This document shows positions 35,030 through 43,726 of a stretch of 64,000 nt of DNA, piece by piece; within the stretch, counting starts at the first letter, position 1, and every line of letters starts with the position of its first letter. The notes beneath the pieces are model-generated. The model did not search any database. It was not told the DNA's origin and was given only the letters and a program-made list of their open reading frames with translations. The DNA comes from Paraburkholderia caffeinitolerans (GTDB taxonomy: Bacteria; Pseudomonadota; Gammaproteobacteria; Burkholderiales; Burkholderiaceae): the NCBI RefSeq assembly GCF_902859945.1, contig NZ_CADIKL010000008.1:62001-126000 (forward strand). The letters are read 5' to 3'. A program made the translations under genes and the position numbers.

Positions 35030-36151
35030 TCACGGCCACAGATTGTGCACCGTGTGCAGAATGTGACTGACTAATTGCGGCTGCCGATGCGTGCCCGTCT
35101 TGCCGAAGATGGCCGCAAGCTGCGCACGCGCCGTGTAGTGAGAAATCCCCAGCGAAGCCGCCGCCTCCTTGACGCTTTCACCCTGCACCAGGCGCGTCGC
35201 GAGCACGGCTTCCGCCCTTGTCAAGCGAAACAATTCGATCAGCACGCCTACCGAAATTTCGGGTTGCTGGTTCGCATCGCGTATCAGCATCAGTACGGCT
35301 GCCGTCGTCTTTTCGGCGAGGCCTGCACGCACCCCGTGCGGCCGGCACAGCACGCTCCACGACTGAGCACCACCGCCACGCGTCGCGCGAAACACCTGCG
35401 CGTCGTCCGGCCCTCCAGCCTCTGCGGCCACCACCCTGGCGAGCGCGTCGCGCATCGCCCGTTCGCTGCGCGAATCGGTGCAATACAGCGTCCCTTCCCG
35501 CAGCGCAAAGCCATCCTGCTGCTCGAGCCATCGGTCCGCCACCGCGTTTTTCAGCAGCACACGGCCGTCTTCGTTCAACACGAGACACCCCACGGTCAAC
35601 TGTTCCGCCGTATCGTCGAGCACGCGCAGCCGGTATTGCTGATGTGCGAGGCGCGCATAGATCGCGAACGCGGTTTGCAGGCGCGGCGCCAGCGCTTCCA
35701 GAAACTTGCGTTCAGCCTCCCCGAAACCGGCCTCGCCTCGCAGGCGCGCGCCACGCAGGCGAAAGATCATTCCCGTAGCAGGCTCCGCCAGATCGAGCCC
35801 GATCAGGTCGATGACGTCGCCATACTCGCGGAGATACGCGTGATAGACCGGGAAGCGCTGTGCCAGCTCGGCCTCGCTCATCATCTGACTGAGGATGCAC
35901 ACCTGGCCTTGCGGCAACTCCAGAAACGGCGAATCGCGGAACACGCGCTCCTGCAACGCGACGATCGCATCGGTATGCGCATCGGCCGAGATCACGACGC
36001 CCGGATCGCCGGAACGCGGCTTGCGCAACACCAGCGTGGGATGACGGCACGGCATGGAGCGCCCCATCGCCTCGAGAAACGCAGTCCACGGCGGGGTGTC
36101 CAGCGTACTGGCGAACAGGGCGTCTATCAGGCCGATGAGGTTGTGTGCCAT
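35030..36151 (-). CDS. LuxR-type helix-turn-helix transcriptional regulator
   Basis: The 373-residue protein has a C-terminal LuxR HTH (about 310-370, LFRLTRAEAVLATRLVQGESVKEAAASLGISHYTARAQLAAIFGKTG). The long N-terminal part has no autoinducer-binding signature; a PAS-like stretch (TVGCLVLNEDGRVLLKNAVADRWL) lies in the middle. It is 89 nt downstream of the D-2-hydroxyacid dehydrogenase gene and reads the same way, so both may share a transcript. Its position beside the ThDP-LuxC-LuxE-monooxygenase operon makes it the likely regulator, perhaps through the 12-bp repeats at 37374-37409. The ribosome site is weak. Confidence 0.8.
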   Translation of the reverse strand: MAHNLIGLIDALFASTLDTPPWTAFLEAMGRSMPCRHPTLVLRKPRSGDPGVVISADAHTDAIVALQERVFRDSPFLELPQGQVCILSQMMSEAELAQRFPVYHAYLREYGDVIDLIGLDLAEPATGMIFRLRGARLRGEAGFGEAERKFLEALAPRLQTAFAIYARLAHQQYRLRVLDDTAEQLTVGCLVLNEDGRVLLKNAVADRWLEQQDGFALREGTLYCTDSRSERAMRDALARVVAAEAGGPDDAQVFRATRGGGAQSWSVLCRPHGVRAGLAEKTTAAVLMLIRDANQQPEISVGVLIELFRLTRAEAVLATRLVQGESVKEAAASLGISHYTARAQLAAIFGKTGTHRQPQLVSHILHTVHNLWP

Positions 36152-36240
36152 AGGCGGAAAGCGTGCCGACGATCAACGATGCTCGATGATATCGCCCGCG
36201 GCACGATCATCGCGAACCGCCCGCAAACGCAGTCGTCCGT

Positions 36241-37269
36241 TCAACGCCACCTCGCCTGGTACGCCGCTTTGGCCTCCGGATTGATCCATCCGGCCGGCCA
36301 TTCGCCATCGAGCAAGCGCAGGGTCTCCTGCCAGGGGCGTTGCACCAACGCGTTCATGGCTTGTGGCGAGATCCCCGCGGAATGCGGCGTGATCACCACT
36401 TGATCCAGGCCCCACAAATCGTGCGCGGGCGGCAGCGGCTCCGGCTCGGTCACGTCGAGCCCCGCCGCCGCCAACGTGCCATCGCGCAAAGCGATGCTGA
36501 GCGCCGCATGGTCGATCAACCCGCCCCGCCCCGTATTGATGACGATGGCCCCCGGCTTCATCCGCGCGAAAGCCGCCTCCCCCAGCAGGTGCCGGTTGCC
36601 GTCGTTCAGCGGCACATGCAGCGAGACGATGTCGGCATTGGCCAGTAACGCGTCCTGTGAAACCGCACGAACGCCGGCAAGCGCCATCGTGCCCGCATCG
36701 ACATACGGGTCGCTGGCGATGACATTCAGGCCAAAGCCCGCCGCGCGCGGGACCACTGCTCGCGCAATGGCGCCGAACCCGACAAGCCCGAGCGTACGTC
36801 CGCTCAGCCGGCTCATGCGCGGCCAATGATGCTGGCGCAGCCGCCGGATGGCGTCGCTGCCGCCCCCTTCGCGCGCCGCGCCATGCAAGGCCACGATCCG
36901 CCGCGTGCAGGCAAGGATCAGCGCGAGCGTGTGGTCGGCGACCTCCTCCAGGCAAAAGTCCGGCACGTTGGCCACGAGGATGCCGGCTTCGCTGGCCGCA
37001 TCGCGGTCGAGATTCTCGAAGCCGATGCCCATGCTCACGATCATCCGGCACGCCCGCAGGGCCGAGAGCACCCGCCGGCTGAAACGTTGAACGCTGCATT
37101 GCCCGAACACGATGTCCGCATCGGCACAGGCAGCAATCAACTCGTCCTCTCCGGTGCAGTGCATGACCCGAAAATCGGGCGTCATCTCCCGCGCCGCGAA
37201 CGCGGGGAGGTAATCCGCAGGCGTCTCGCGGACGCCATCCATTGCAAGTGTCTGGACGATCTTCAGCAT
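36241..37269 (-). CDS. D-2-hydroxyacid dehydrogenase (NAD-dependent)
   Basis: The enzyme interconverts 2-hydroxy and 2-keto acids. The 342-residue protein has the 2-hydroxyacid dehydrogenase fold: substrate loop SMGIGFENLDRDAASEAGILVANVPDF, the NAD site LGLVGFGAIARAV, then INTGRGGLIDHAAL, and the catalytic His in ITPHSAG. The conserved Arg and Glu lie in NTGRGGL and LDVTEPEPL. Substrate specificity is not readable. It is the first gene on the left arm of the divergent promoter at 37270-37525. A keto acid made or used here could supply the ThDP enzyme opposite; that is inference. Confidence 0.85.
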   Translation of the reverse strand: MLKIVQTLAMDGVRETPADYLPAFAAREMTPDFRVMHCTGEDELIAACADADIVFGQCSVQRFSRRVLSALRACRMIVSMGIGFENLDRDAASEAGILVANVPDFCLEEVADHTLALILACTRRIVALHGAAREGGGSDAIRRLRQHHWPRMSRLSGRTLGLVGFGAIARAVVPRAAGFGLNVIASDPYVDAGTMALAGVRAVSQDALLANADIVSLHVPLNDGNRHLLGEAAFARMKPGAIVINTGRGGLIDHAALSIALRDGTLAAAGLDVTEPEPLPPAHDLWGLDQVVITPHSAGISPQAMNALVQRPWQETLRLLDGEWPAGWINPEAKAAYQARWR

Positions 37270-37373
37270 GGGCGGCGCGCTCCTGTCTCTCTCGGCTGGT
37301 TGGCTGATTGCCTGGTCTGGCGGTTGATCGGTCCATCATCGTCGGACGTCATGGCGTCGTGCATCCGCCAAAT

Positions 37374-37409
37374 GCACTAAATAGCGCACTAAATAGCGCA
37401 CTAATCAGC
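37374..37409. repeat. Three tandem 12-bp repeats (GCACTAAATAGC) in a divergent promoter
   Basis: Copies at 37374-37385 and 37386-37397 are identical and a third at 37398-37409 has two mismatches (GCACTAATCAGC). The region separates the hydroxyacid dehydrogenase and ThDP-enzyme start codons. Repeats on a 12-bp period in a promoter suggest an operator array, possibly for the adjacent LuxR-type regulator. Confidence 0.75.
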
Positions 37410-37525
37410 GGGCCAGGCGCGGCTGCGGGTTCGCGCCTAGTTCATTTGTCCGATGTGCGTCTCGCCGCGCGCTGGCATCGTGGGTCACCTCGAATTCCGG
37501 ACCGCTCACCGCAAAGGACGATTCC

Positions 37526-39142
37526 ATGTCGACGATGACCGGCGGCGATGCCGTCTACCACGCACTGAAGGCCGCGAACGTATCCTGCGTTTTCGGCATC
37601 CCCAGCCAGCACAACCTCGGCCTCTACGATGCGTTGTGCCGGCACGGCGACATTCGTGTGATCGGCACGCGCCACGAGCAAGGGGCCGTGCATGCGGCCG
37701 ATGGCTATGCACGGGCGACCGGCAAGCTCGGCGTCGCCATCGTCAGCACGGGGCCCGGCACGGTCAATGCCGTCAACGGCCTGTACGAGGCCGGCTTCGC
37801 GTCGTCGCCGGTGCTGCTGCTCACGACTCAGGTCGATACGCGCTATCTGGGCCGGGGCAAGGGCTTTATCCACGACGCCGATCAGCAACTCGCGATGCTG
37901 CGCACGGTCACACGGCGCAGCGAGCGCGTGCTGCATGCGCGCGACATCGCCGCGACGATCCATCGCGTGATGGCCGACATCGCCACGGGACGCCCGCAAC
38001 CGGGTGCGGTGGAGATTCCCACCGACCTTCTGCTGGCAACGCTGCCTGATGAAACGTCCGAATATGCGAGCCCCGCGCCGCTGCCCGCCGACGACGCGAT
38101 GCTCGACGCTGTGGCGCAACGCCTGGGCCAAAGCCGCAAGCCCTTGCTCTGGGTCGGTGGCGGCTGCGTGAGCGCGAACGCCGCCAGCGCCGTGCGCGAG
38201 CTGGCCGAGCGCCTCGGTGCGCCCGTCGTAAGCAGCGTCAACGGGCGCGGCGTGCTGCCGGCCGGTCATCCGCTCTATGTCGGCTGCCAGACCCATCTGC
38301 CGGCCTTCAACGAGCTGCTCGCGCAAGCGGATCTGGTGCTCGCGATCGGCACGCGCTTCCAGGCGCTCGCGAGCCAGTACTGGCAGCAGCCGATGCCGAA
38401 GAACCTGGCCCACATCGACGCCGATTCGAGCGTGATCGGCCGCAACTATCCGGCAGCGCTCTCCGTGGTGGCCGATGCGCGGCTCGCCGTCGAAGGCTTG
38501 CTCTCCCGCGTGGCGCCCATCGACATCGACAGCGGGTTCGCCGCGCTCGCCCGAGAGGTCCGCCATACGCTGAAACAGACAGTGAACCGGATGATCGGGC
38601 CCGATCATCAGCGCATCGTCGAGGCGATCGAGGCCCTCCTCCCCGCCGACAGCCCGGTGGTCGGCGACGCCACCATCACCGCCAACACCTGGGGCAACTA
38701 CCTGCTTTCCATCCGCGCCCCGCGCATCGGCCACTACAGCACGGGGCTCGCGATTGGTCCGGCGTTGCCGATCGGGATCGGAGCCGCGCTCGGCACCGGC
38801 AAGAAGACGCTGGTCATTCACGGCGACGGCGGCGTGATGCTCAATCTCGCGGAGATCGCCACCGCCGTGCAAACGCGTGCGCTCCTCGTGCTATGCGTCT
38901 TCAACGACAGCGGCTACGGGGTGCTGAAGGGCCTGCAGCGCGTGACCACGGGACGCCCGTACGCGGTCGATCTGCACACGCCGGACTTCGTCGCGCTGGC
39001 TGCCGCCATGGGCATGCCCGGCACGCTAGTCCGCTCGGCCGATGCGTTTGCGCACGCACTGGAATCCGCGCTGGCTGTTGACGGACCGTATCTGATCGAG
39101 GTCGATCTGGCGAGCCTCGAACCCATCCGCCTATTCGGCTGA
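37526..39142 (+). CDS. ThDP-dependent decarboxylase/carboligase (benzoylformate decarboxylase-like)
   Basis: Thiamine diphosphate enzymes of this family decarboxylate 2-keto acids and can ligate the resulting acyl anion to an aldehyde (acyloin formation). The 538-residue protein has all three domains: PYR (about 1-170) with catalytic Glu51 in GTRHEQGAVHAADG, a central domain, and a PP domain with the ThDP motif starting GDGGVMLN near residue 432 and the distal NDSGYG. It opens a tight four-gene operon with LuxC-like and LuxE-like genes. Substrate is unknown; the family also includes acetolactate synthases. ATG at 37526 follows AAAGGAC. Confidence 0.85.
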   Translation: MSTMTGGDAVYHALKAANVSCVFGIPSQHNLGLYDALCRHGDIRVIGTRHEQGAVHAADGYARATGKLGVAIVSTGPGTVNAVNGLYEAGFASSPVLLLTTQVDTRYLGRGKGFIHDADQQLAMLRTVTRRSERVLHARDIAATIHRVMADIATGRPQPGAVEIPTDLLLATLPDETSEYASPAPLPADDAMLDAVAQRLGQSRKPLLWVGGGCVSANAASAVRELAERLGAPVVSSVNGRGVLPAGHPLYVGCQTHLPAFNELLAQADLVLAIGTRFQALASQYWQQPMPKNLAHIDADSSVIGRNYPAALSVVADARLAVEGLLSRVAPIDIDSGFAALAREVRHTLKQTVNRMIGPDHQRIVEAIEALLPADSPVVGDATITANTWGNYLLSIRAPRIGHYSTGLAIGPALPIGIGAALGTGKKTLVIHGDGGVMLNLAEIATAVQTRALLVLCVFNDSGYGVLKGLQRVTTGRPYAVDLHTPDFVALAAAMGMPGTLVRSADAFAHALESALAVDGPYLIEVDLASLEPIRLFG

Positions 39143-39182
39143 CGTGAGCGAAAAGAGCCAGCCATTCTTGAAGAGATCACCG

Positions 39183-40667
39183 ATGATGCAATCCCCATTT
39201 CGCGTGCCGATCGTCATTCGCGGCCAGGTGCTGGACGACTGCGCGCTGGAATTCGGCGCACGCCTCGACGGCGTGCGCTTCGCCGTGCCCGACCTCATAC
39301 CGCACCTCTCCGACCTGCTGCTACGCAATCCCTCGCAGATGGCCGATCTCCATGCGCTGCGCTTCGAGGACATCGTCGCTTACCTCGCGCGCCTGGGTGA
39401 GCGTCTGGACATCCACCGCAACGCACACCTGCAGGCCGCCTATGAATTGTCGCGACGCACCTCCGGCCTCTCGGAGTCGATACTGCGCCACTTCTACGAG
39501 GCGATTCCTGCATCGTTCCTGCCCGCCGTGGTGCGCGAAACCGCCGACCGTCTCGTGGGTATCGACTACCTCGAAGGTTGGGTACCGCAACCGTCCACCG
39601 TGCATACGGGCGAGCCCACGCGCATCCGCGCATTCGGCGCGCGCTGCGTCCACGTGATTGCCGGCAACGTGCCGATGGTCGGGGTAGGCACGGTGATTCG
39701 CAATGCATTCACGCGCTCGGACGCCATCATCAAGACGCCATCGAACGATCCGCTCACGGCCACTGCGATTGCGCAGACGATGATCGATATGGAACCCGAC
39801 CACCCCCTCACGCGCCATCTGAGCGTCGTCTACTGGAAAGGCGGCGATGCGCGTGTGGAGCGGGAAATCTACGATCCGCGCGCGGTGGAGAAAATCGTCG
39901 CATGGGGCGGCTTCGCAAGTATCAAGCACATCTCCGGCTACCTCCAGCCCGGGCTCGATTTAATCACACTCGATCCCAAGCACAGCGCAACGCTCATTGG
40001 TGCGGAAGCGTTCGCCAGCGATGAAACGCTTCGGCACGTCGCGAAGCGCCTGGCCGTCGATATCGGCGCAATGAACCAGGAGGGCTGCGTGAACGCCCGC
40101 GTGGTGTACGTGGCCTCCGGCACGGACGACGCCGGGCTCGAGCGCATCGAGCAGTTCGGACGCCTGACGTTCGAAGCGCTTCAGCAGTTGCCGCCGCACC
40201 TGAGCACACCGCACAAGGCGTTCGACACCGCGCTCAAGGACGAGATCGACGGCCTGCGCTTTGCCAGTGATGAATATAGGGTGTTCGGCGGGCGCCGCAA
40301 CGAAGGCGCGATCATCGTCTCGCGCACTGACGCGCCCGTCGACTTCGCGCGCGCCCTCGCCTGCCGGGTCGCGAACCTCGTACCGATCGACGACGTGGAT
40401 GTGGCCGTGCGCTCGGTCAACGCGTACACGCAGACAATCGGCATCTACCCTGAAGCGTTGAAAGTGCGCTTGCGTGACCGTCTCGCATTTCAGGGTGCGC
40501 AGCGGCTCGTCTCGCTCGGCGCGGCTGCCATCTTCGAGGATGCAGCCACGCCGCAGGACGGTATCGAACCGGTGCGGCGCATGTGCAAGTGGATCGTCGA
40601 GCAGACTAGCGACGCCACGATGCTCGAGCAGCTTGCCACTGGCACCCATTCTTTAAAGGAGTCCTGA
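39183..40667 (+). CDS. LuxC-like acyl-CoA / acyl reductase
   Basis: LuxC reductases turn activated fatty acids (acyl-CoA or acyl-LuxE) into aldehydes with NADPH. The 494-residue protein has the family length and the segments GARCVHVIAGNVPMVGVGTVIRNAFTRSDAIIKTPSNDP and HISGYLQPGLDLITLDPKHSATLIG. The likely catalytic Cys302 is in NQEGCVNARVVYV. I chose ATG 39183 (GAAGAGATC upstream); GTG 39144 is possible. It overlaps the LuxE-like gene by one base (TGATG). There is no luxAB, so this is not a bioluminescence locus; the aldehyde must go elsewhere. Confidence 0.82.
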   Translation: MMQSPFRVPIVIRGQVLDDCALEFGARLDGVRFAVPDLIPHLSDLLLRNPSQMADLHALRFEDIVAYLARLGERLDIHRNAHLQAAYELSRRTSGLSESILRHFYEAIPASFLPAVVRETADRLVGIDYLEGWVPQPSTVHTGEPTRIRAFGARCVHVIAGNVPMVGVGTVIRNAFTRSDAIIKTPSNDPLTATAIAQTMIDMEPDHPLTRHLSVVYWKGGDARVEREIYDPRAVEKIVAWGGFASIKHISGYLQPGLDLITLDPKHSATLIGAEAFASDETLRHVAKRLAVDIGAMNQEGCVNARVVYVASGTDDAGLERIEQFGRLTFEALQQLPPHLSTPHKAFDTALKDEIDGLRFASDEYRVFGGRRNEGAIIVSRTDAPVDFARALACRVANLVPIDDVDVAVRSVNAYTQTIGIYPEALKVRLRDRLAFQGAQRLVSLGAAAIFEDAATPQDGIEPVRRMCKWIVEQTSDATMLEQLATGTHSLKES

Positions 40668-42097
40668 TGGAAGCACTTGCCGAAGACCTGATGCACGACC
40701 CGAAGTCGTATCTCGACGCACGCTATGACGACGGATTCCGGCTCACGCGCGCGCAACTCGACGCTATTCACCTCAGGGGCGCGCAACAGCGGTTCGAAGC
40801 GCTGCGCGAGCGCATTCCCGTGTTGCGCAAGCTCGCTGAAGAACAGGAGGTGGAGCGCATCGCATCGCTCGACGACGTGGTGCCGTTGCTGTTTCCGCAT
40901 ACGGTCTACAAGTCGTATCCGTTCTCGATCATCGAGCGCGGCCAGTTCGAACGCTTGACGCGCTGGCTGAGCGGACTCACCGCGTGCGACCTGAGCCGCA
41001 TCGATCATGCCGGCATCGACTCTATCGACGCCTGGATCAAGCGACTCGACGAGAGCACGGACCTGCGCGTGCTGCACACGTTCGGGACGAGCGGCAAGCT
41101 GTCGTTCGTGCCGCGCACGGCGTCGCAATGGATCGAGGCGAACCGCCTGACCACGCATTGCGTGCGCGACTGGAACGGCCCGGACTCCGGTCCCGACCTG
41201 TACGGCGCGCGCATGCCGATGATCCAGCCAGGCTATCGGCACGGAGCAGGCGCGACCTATCGCGGCGTCGGACAGATGGTCGAGCGCTGGGCCGGCGGCG
41301 ACGACAACGCGCTGTTCCTCTATCCGAACGAATACTTCAGCGCCGATATCGCTTCGCTGGCAGGGCGTTTGCGCGCCGCGGAAGCGCGCGGCGAGCAAGG
41401 CCGGCTGGAACTCTCGCCTGCGCTGCTGGCGCGGCGCGAAGAATTCGCCGCGCGCGAACAGGCACGGCCGCAGCGCATGAAGCCGTTTCTCGACACGGCG
41501 ATCCAGCGATACGGCGGCCATGACATCTGCCTGTTCGCCGTCTGGCCGATTCTCTTTGAATGGGCCGAGGAGGCGCTTGCAACCGGCGTGCGCGGCGCCT
41601 TCGGCACGGGCAGCGTGCTGATGAGCGGCGGCGGCAACAAGGGGCGCGCGCTTCCCGACGACTACCGCGAACGGATCTTCACGTTCCTCGGCTTCGAGCG
41701 CGTATTCGAGTTCTACAGCATGAGCGAACTCATGGTCAGTTGCCCGCGCTGCGAACACGGTCACTATCACGTGCCGCCGGTGCTCGTCCCCTTCGTTCTG
41801 GACCCGGAAACCGGCAAGGCGCTACCGCGCGAAGGCCGCCAGACGGGCCGCTTTGCTTACCTCGACTTGCTCCCGGACACCTACTGGGGCGGGCTCGTCA
41901 GCGGCGATGAAGTCACGATCGGCGGCTGGGACGAACCGTGCGAGTGCGGGCGTCACGGTCCCTGGATCGAAGCCACTGTGCGCCGCTACAGCGAGCAACA
42001 GGGCGGCACTGACAAGATCAATTGCGCCGGCGCCCCCGAAGCACACGACCGCGCCGTCGAGTTCCTGCTCTCGACGACGCAAAACTCATTCGAATAA
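40667..42097 (+). CDS. LuxE-like acyl-protein synthetase / acyltransferase
   Basis: LuxE-type enzymes activate an acid with ATP to the acyl-AMP, take the acyl group on their own side chain and pass it to LuxC. The 476-residue product shows an adenylate-forming-like core (LHTFGTSGKLSFVPRT) and a C-terminal part with paired Cys motifs (SCPRCEHGHYHVPP, PCECGRHGPWIEA), longer than classical LuxE (~370). ATG 40667 overlaps the luxC-like stop and has AAAGGAGTCC. With LuxC it would form a carboxylic acid reductase pair. The acid could be aliphatic or aromatic. Confidence 0.8.
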   Translation: MEALAEDLMHDPKSYLDARYDDGFRLTRAQLDAIHLRGAQQRFEALRERIPVLRKLAEEQEVERIASLDDVVPLLFPHTVYKSYPFSIIERGQFERLTRWLSGLTACDLSRIDHAGIDSIDAWIKRLDESTDLRVLHTFGTSGKLSFVPRTASQWIEANRLTTHCVRDWNGPDSGPDLYGARMPMIQPGYRHGAGATYRGVGQMVERWAGGDDNALFLYPNEYFSADIASLAGRLRAAEARGEQGRLELSPALLARREEFAAREQARPQRMKPFLDTAIQRYGGHDICLFAVWPILFEWAEEALATGVRGAFGTGSVLMSGGGNKGRALPDDYRERIFTFLGFERVFEFYSMSELMVSCPRCEHGHYHVPPVLVPFVLDPETGKALPREGRQTGRFAYLDLLPDTYWGGLVSGDEVTIGGWDEPCECGRHGPWIEATVRRYSEQQGGTDKINCAGAPEAHDRAVEFLLSTTQNSFE

Positions 42098-42121
42098 CTT
42101 TGCACAAGGACGAATCACGCC

Positions 42122-43606
42122 ATGAAGCAACACAACTCCAATCGCGACCTGCGCGTCGTTGTACTCGGCGCGGGCATGTCGGGCATCCTGAGCGGCATCA
42201 AGCTGCTCGAATCCGGCTACCGCGATGTCACGATCTACGAGAAAGCGACTCGCGTGGGCGGCACGTGGCGCGAAAACACCTATCCGGGCTTGACCTGCGA
42301 TGTCCCCTCTCACGCCTACACCTACTCTTTCGAGCCGAACGCCGAGTGGACCCGCCAGCTGCCGCCGGGCGCCGAGGTCCAGGAATACTTCGAACGCACG
42401 ACCAGAAAATATCAGGTGAGCGAACTAATTCGCTTCGGTCAGGAAGTGACCCGCTGCGCGTTCGTCGGCGGACGCTGGCATCTGGAAACGGCCAGTGGCC
42501 TGCGTGACGAGGCCGACGTGGTGATCGCGGCCACCGGCGTGCTGCATCACCCGCGCACGCCCGACATTCCTGGCTTGAAGAGCTTTGGCGGAGAGTTGCT
42601 TCACAGCGCGCGGTGGGACCACTCGGTCGCGCTGGACGGCAAGCGCATCGGCATCGTCGGCAATGGGTCGACCGGCGTGCAACTGGTGTCGGCACTCGCA
42701 AGCCGCGCCGGGAAACTCAAGCACTTCCAGCGCACCGCTCAATGGATCATGCCGGTGGAGAATCCATCGTTCACCGAAGAGCAGAAGCAGGCGTTTCGCG
42801 ACGATCCCGCGCTGCTCAAACGCATGCAAAACGACGAAACCTATCTCGCCAACGTCGAGCGCTTCACCACCGCCGTGGCCGATGCGACTTCCCCCGAAAT
42901 CGCCACCATCGAAGCGATCGTGCTGGAGAACCTCGAACGCAGCGTGCAGGACCCCGTGCTGCGCGAGAAGCTGCGCCCCAACTATCGGGCGGCATGCAAG
43001 CGCCTGATCTTCTCGCCGGATTACTATCAGGCGATCCAGCACCCGAGCGCGGAACTGGTGACCGAAGGCATCGAGACTGTCACCCACAAAGGCGTGCTCA
43101 CGCGCGACGGCGTCGAACATGAACTCGACGTGCTGGTTCTGGCCTCCGGCTTCCACGCGGACCGGTTCATGCGGCCGATGCAGATCACCGGGCGCGATGG
43201 CAGGCGTCTCGACGACGTGTGGGCCAAAAGGCCTCACGCCTACCTGGCGATCTCCATCCCCGAGTTTCCGAACTTCTTTATGCTCAACGGCCCGACGAGC
43301 CCGGTTGGCAACTTCTCGCTGATCGACGTGGCGGAAAAGCAATGGGGTTATATTGCGCAACTGCTCGACTTGCTGCGCAGCGGCGTTTGCACGGAAATCT
43401 CCGTGAAGCAGGATTCGCTTGATGCCTATGAGGCCGCGCGCCTTGCGGCCGCGAAGAACACGATCTTCGCATCGGGCTGCAAGAGTTGGTACCTCGACGG
43501 CGAAGGCGTGCCCGCGAGCTGGCCCTGGAACTACGCCCGCTTCAGGGAGGTCATGGCAGCACCGGATCTTTCCGCCTTCGAACGGACGCCCGCGCGCGCT
43601 GTATAG
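42122..43606 (+). CDS. Flavin-containing / Baeyer-Villiger-type monooxygenase
   Basis: The 494-residue protein binds FAD (GAGMSG, residues 16-21) and NADPH (GNGSTG near 180-185). Between them it has the type I Baeyer-Villiger fingerprint FxGxxxHxxxWD (FGGELLHSARWD, about 155-166). Such enzymes turn ketones into esters or oxidise aldehydes and heteroatoms. It is the fourth gene after ThDP, LuxC-like and LuxE-like genes, 24 nt downstream. A ketone or acyloin made by the ThDP enzyme from a LuxCE-derived aldehyde would be a reasonable substrate; this is inference. Confidence 0.85.
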   Translation: MKQHNSNRDLRVVVLGAGMSGILSGIKLLESGYRDVTIYEKATRVGGTWRENTYPGLTCDVPSHAYTYSFEPNAEWTRQLPPGAEVQEYFERTTRKYQVSELIRFGQEVTRCAFVGGRWHLETASGLRDEADVVIAATGVLHHPRTPDIPGLKSFGGELLHSARWDHSVALDGKRIGIVGNGSTGVQLVSALASRAGKLKHFQRTAQWIMPVENPSFTEEQKQAFRDDPALLKRMQNDETYLANVERFTTAVADATSPEIATIEAIVLENLERSVQDPVLREKLRPNYRAACKRLIFSPDYYQAIQHPSAELVTEGIETVTHKGVLTRDGVEHELDVLVLASGFHADRFMRPMQITGRDGRRLDDVWAKRPHAYLAISIPEFPNFFMLNGPTSPVGNFSLIDVAEKQWGYIAQLLDLLRSGVCTEISVKQDSLDAYEAARLAAAKNTIFASGCKSWYLDGEGVPASWPWNYARFREVMAAPDLSAFERTPARAV

Positions 43607-43699
43607 CACCGCACAGCGCCCTGTAGTGCCGTATGGCGCCTGGGAAAATAGATAGCAGAAATGCTTCGTTGGTGGCGGCAAACGGCCTGATTACACTGC

Positions 43700-43726
43700 G
43701 ATCCATCTTGTCATGACAAGTGGATC
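43700..43726. promoter_or_regulatory. HutC-type operator palindrome just before the GntR/UTRA gene
   Basis: The perfect 14-bp palindrome CTTGTCATGACAAG is at 43707-43720, flanked by GATCCA (43700-43705) and TGGATC (43721-43726), so the symmetry extends to 27 bp with a one-base offset. It touches the start codon at 43727. HutC/UTRA regulators bind CTTGTATATACAAG-like sites, so autoregulation is likely. Confidence 0.7.

Noticed and set aside
39183..42097. Bioluminescence (lux) locus
   Set aside because: luxC- and luxE-like genes are present but there is no luxA, luxB or luxD, so light production is not supported.
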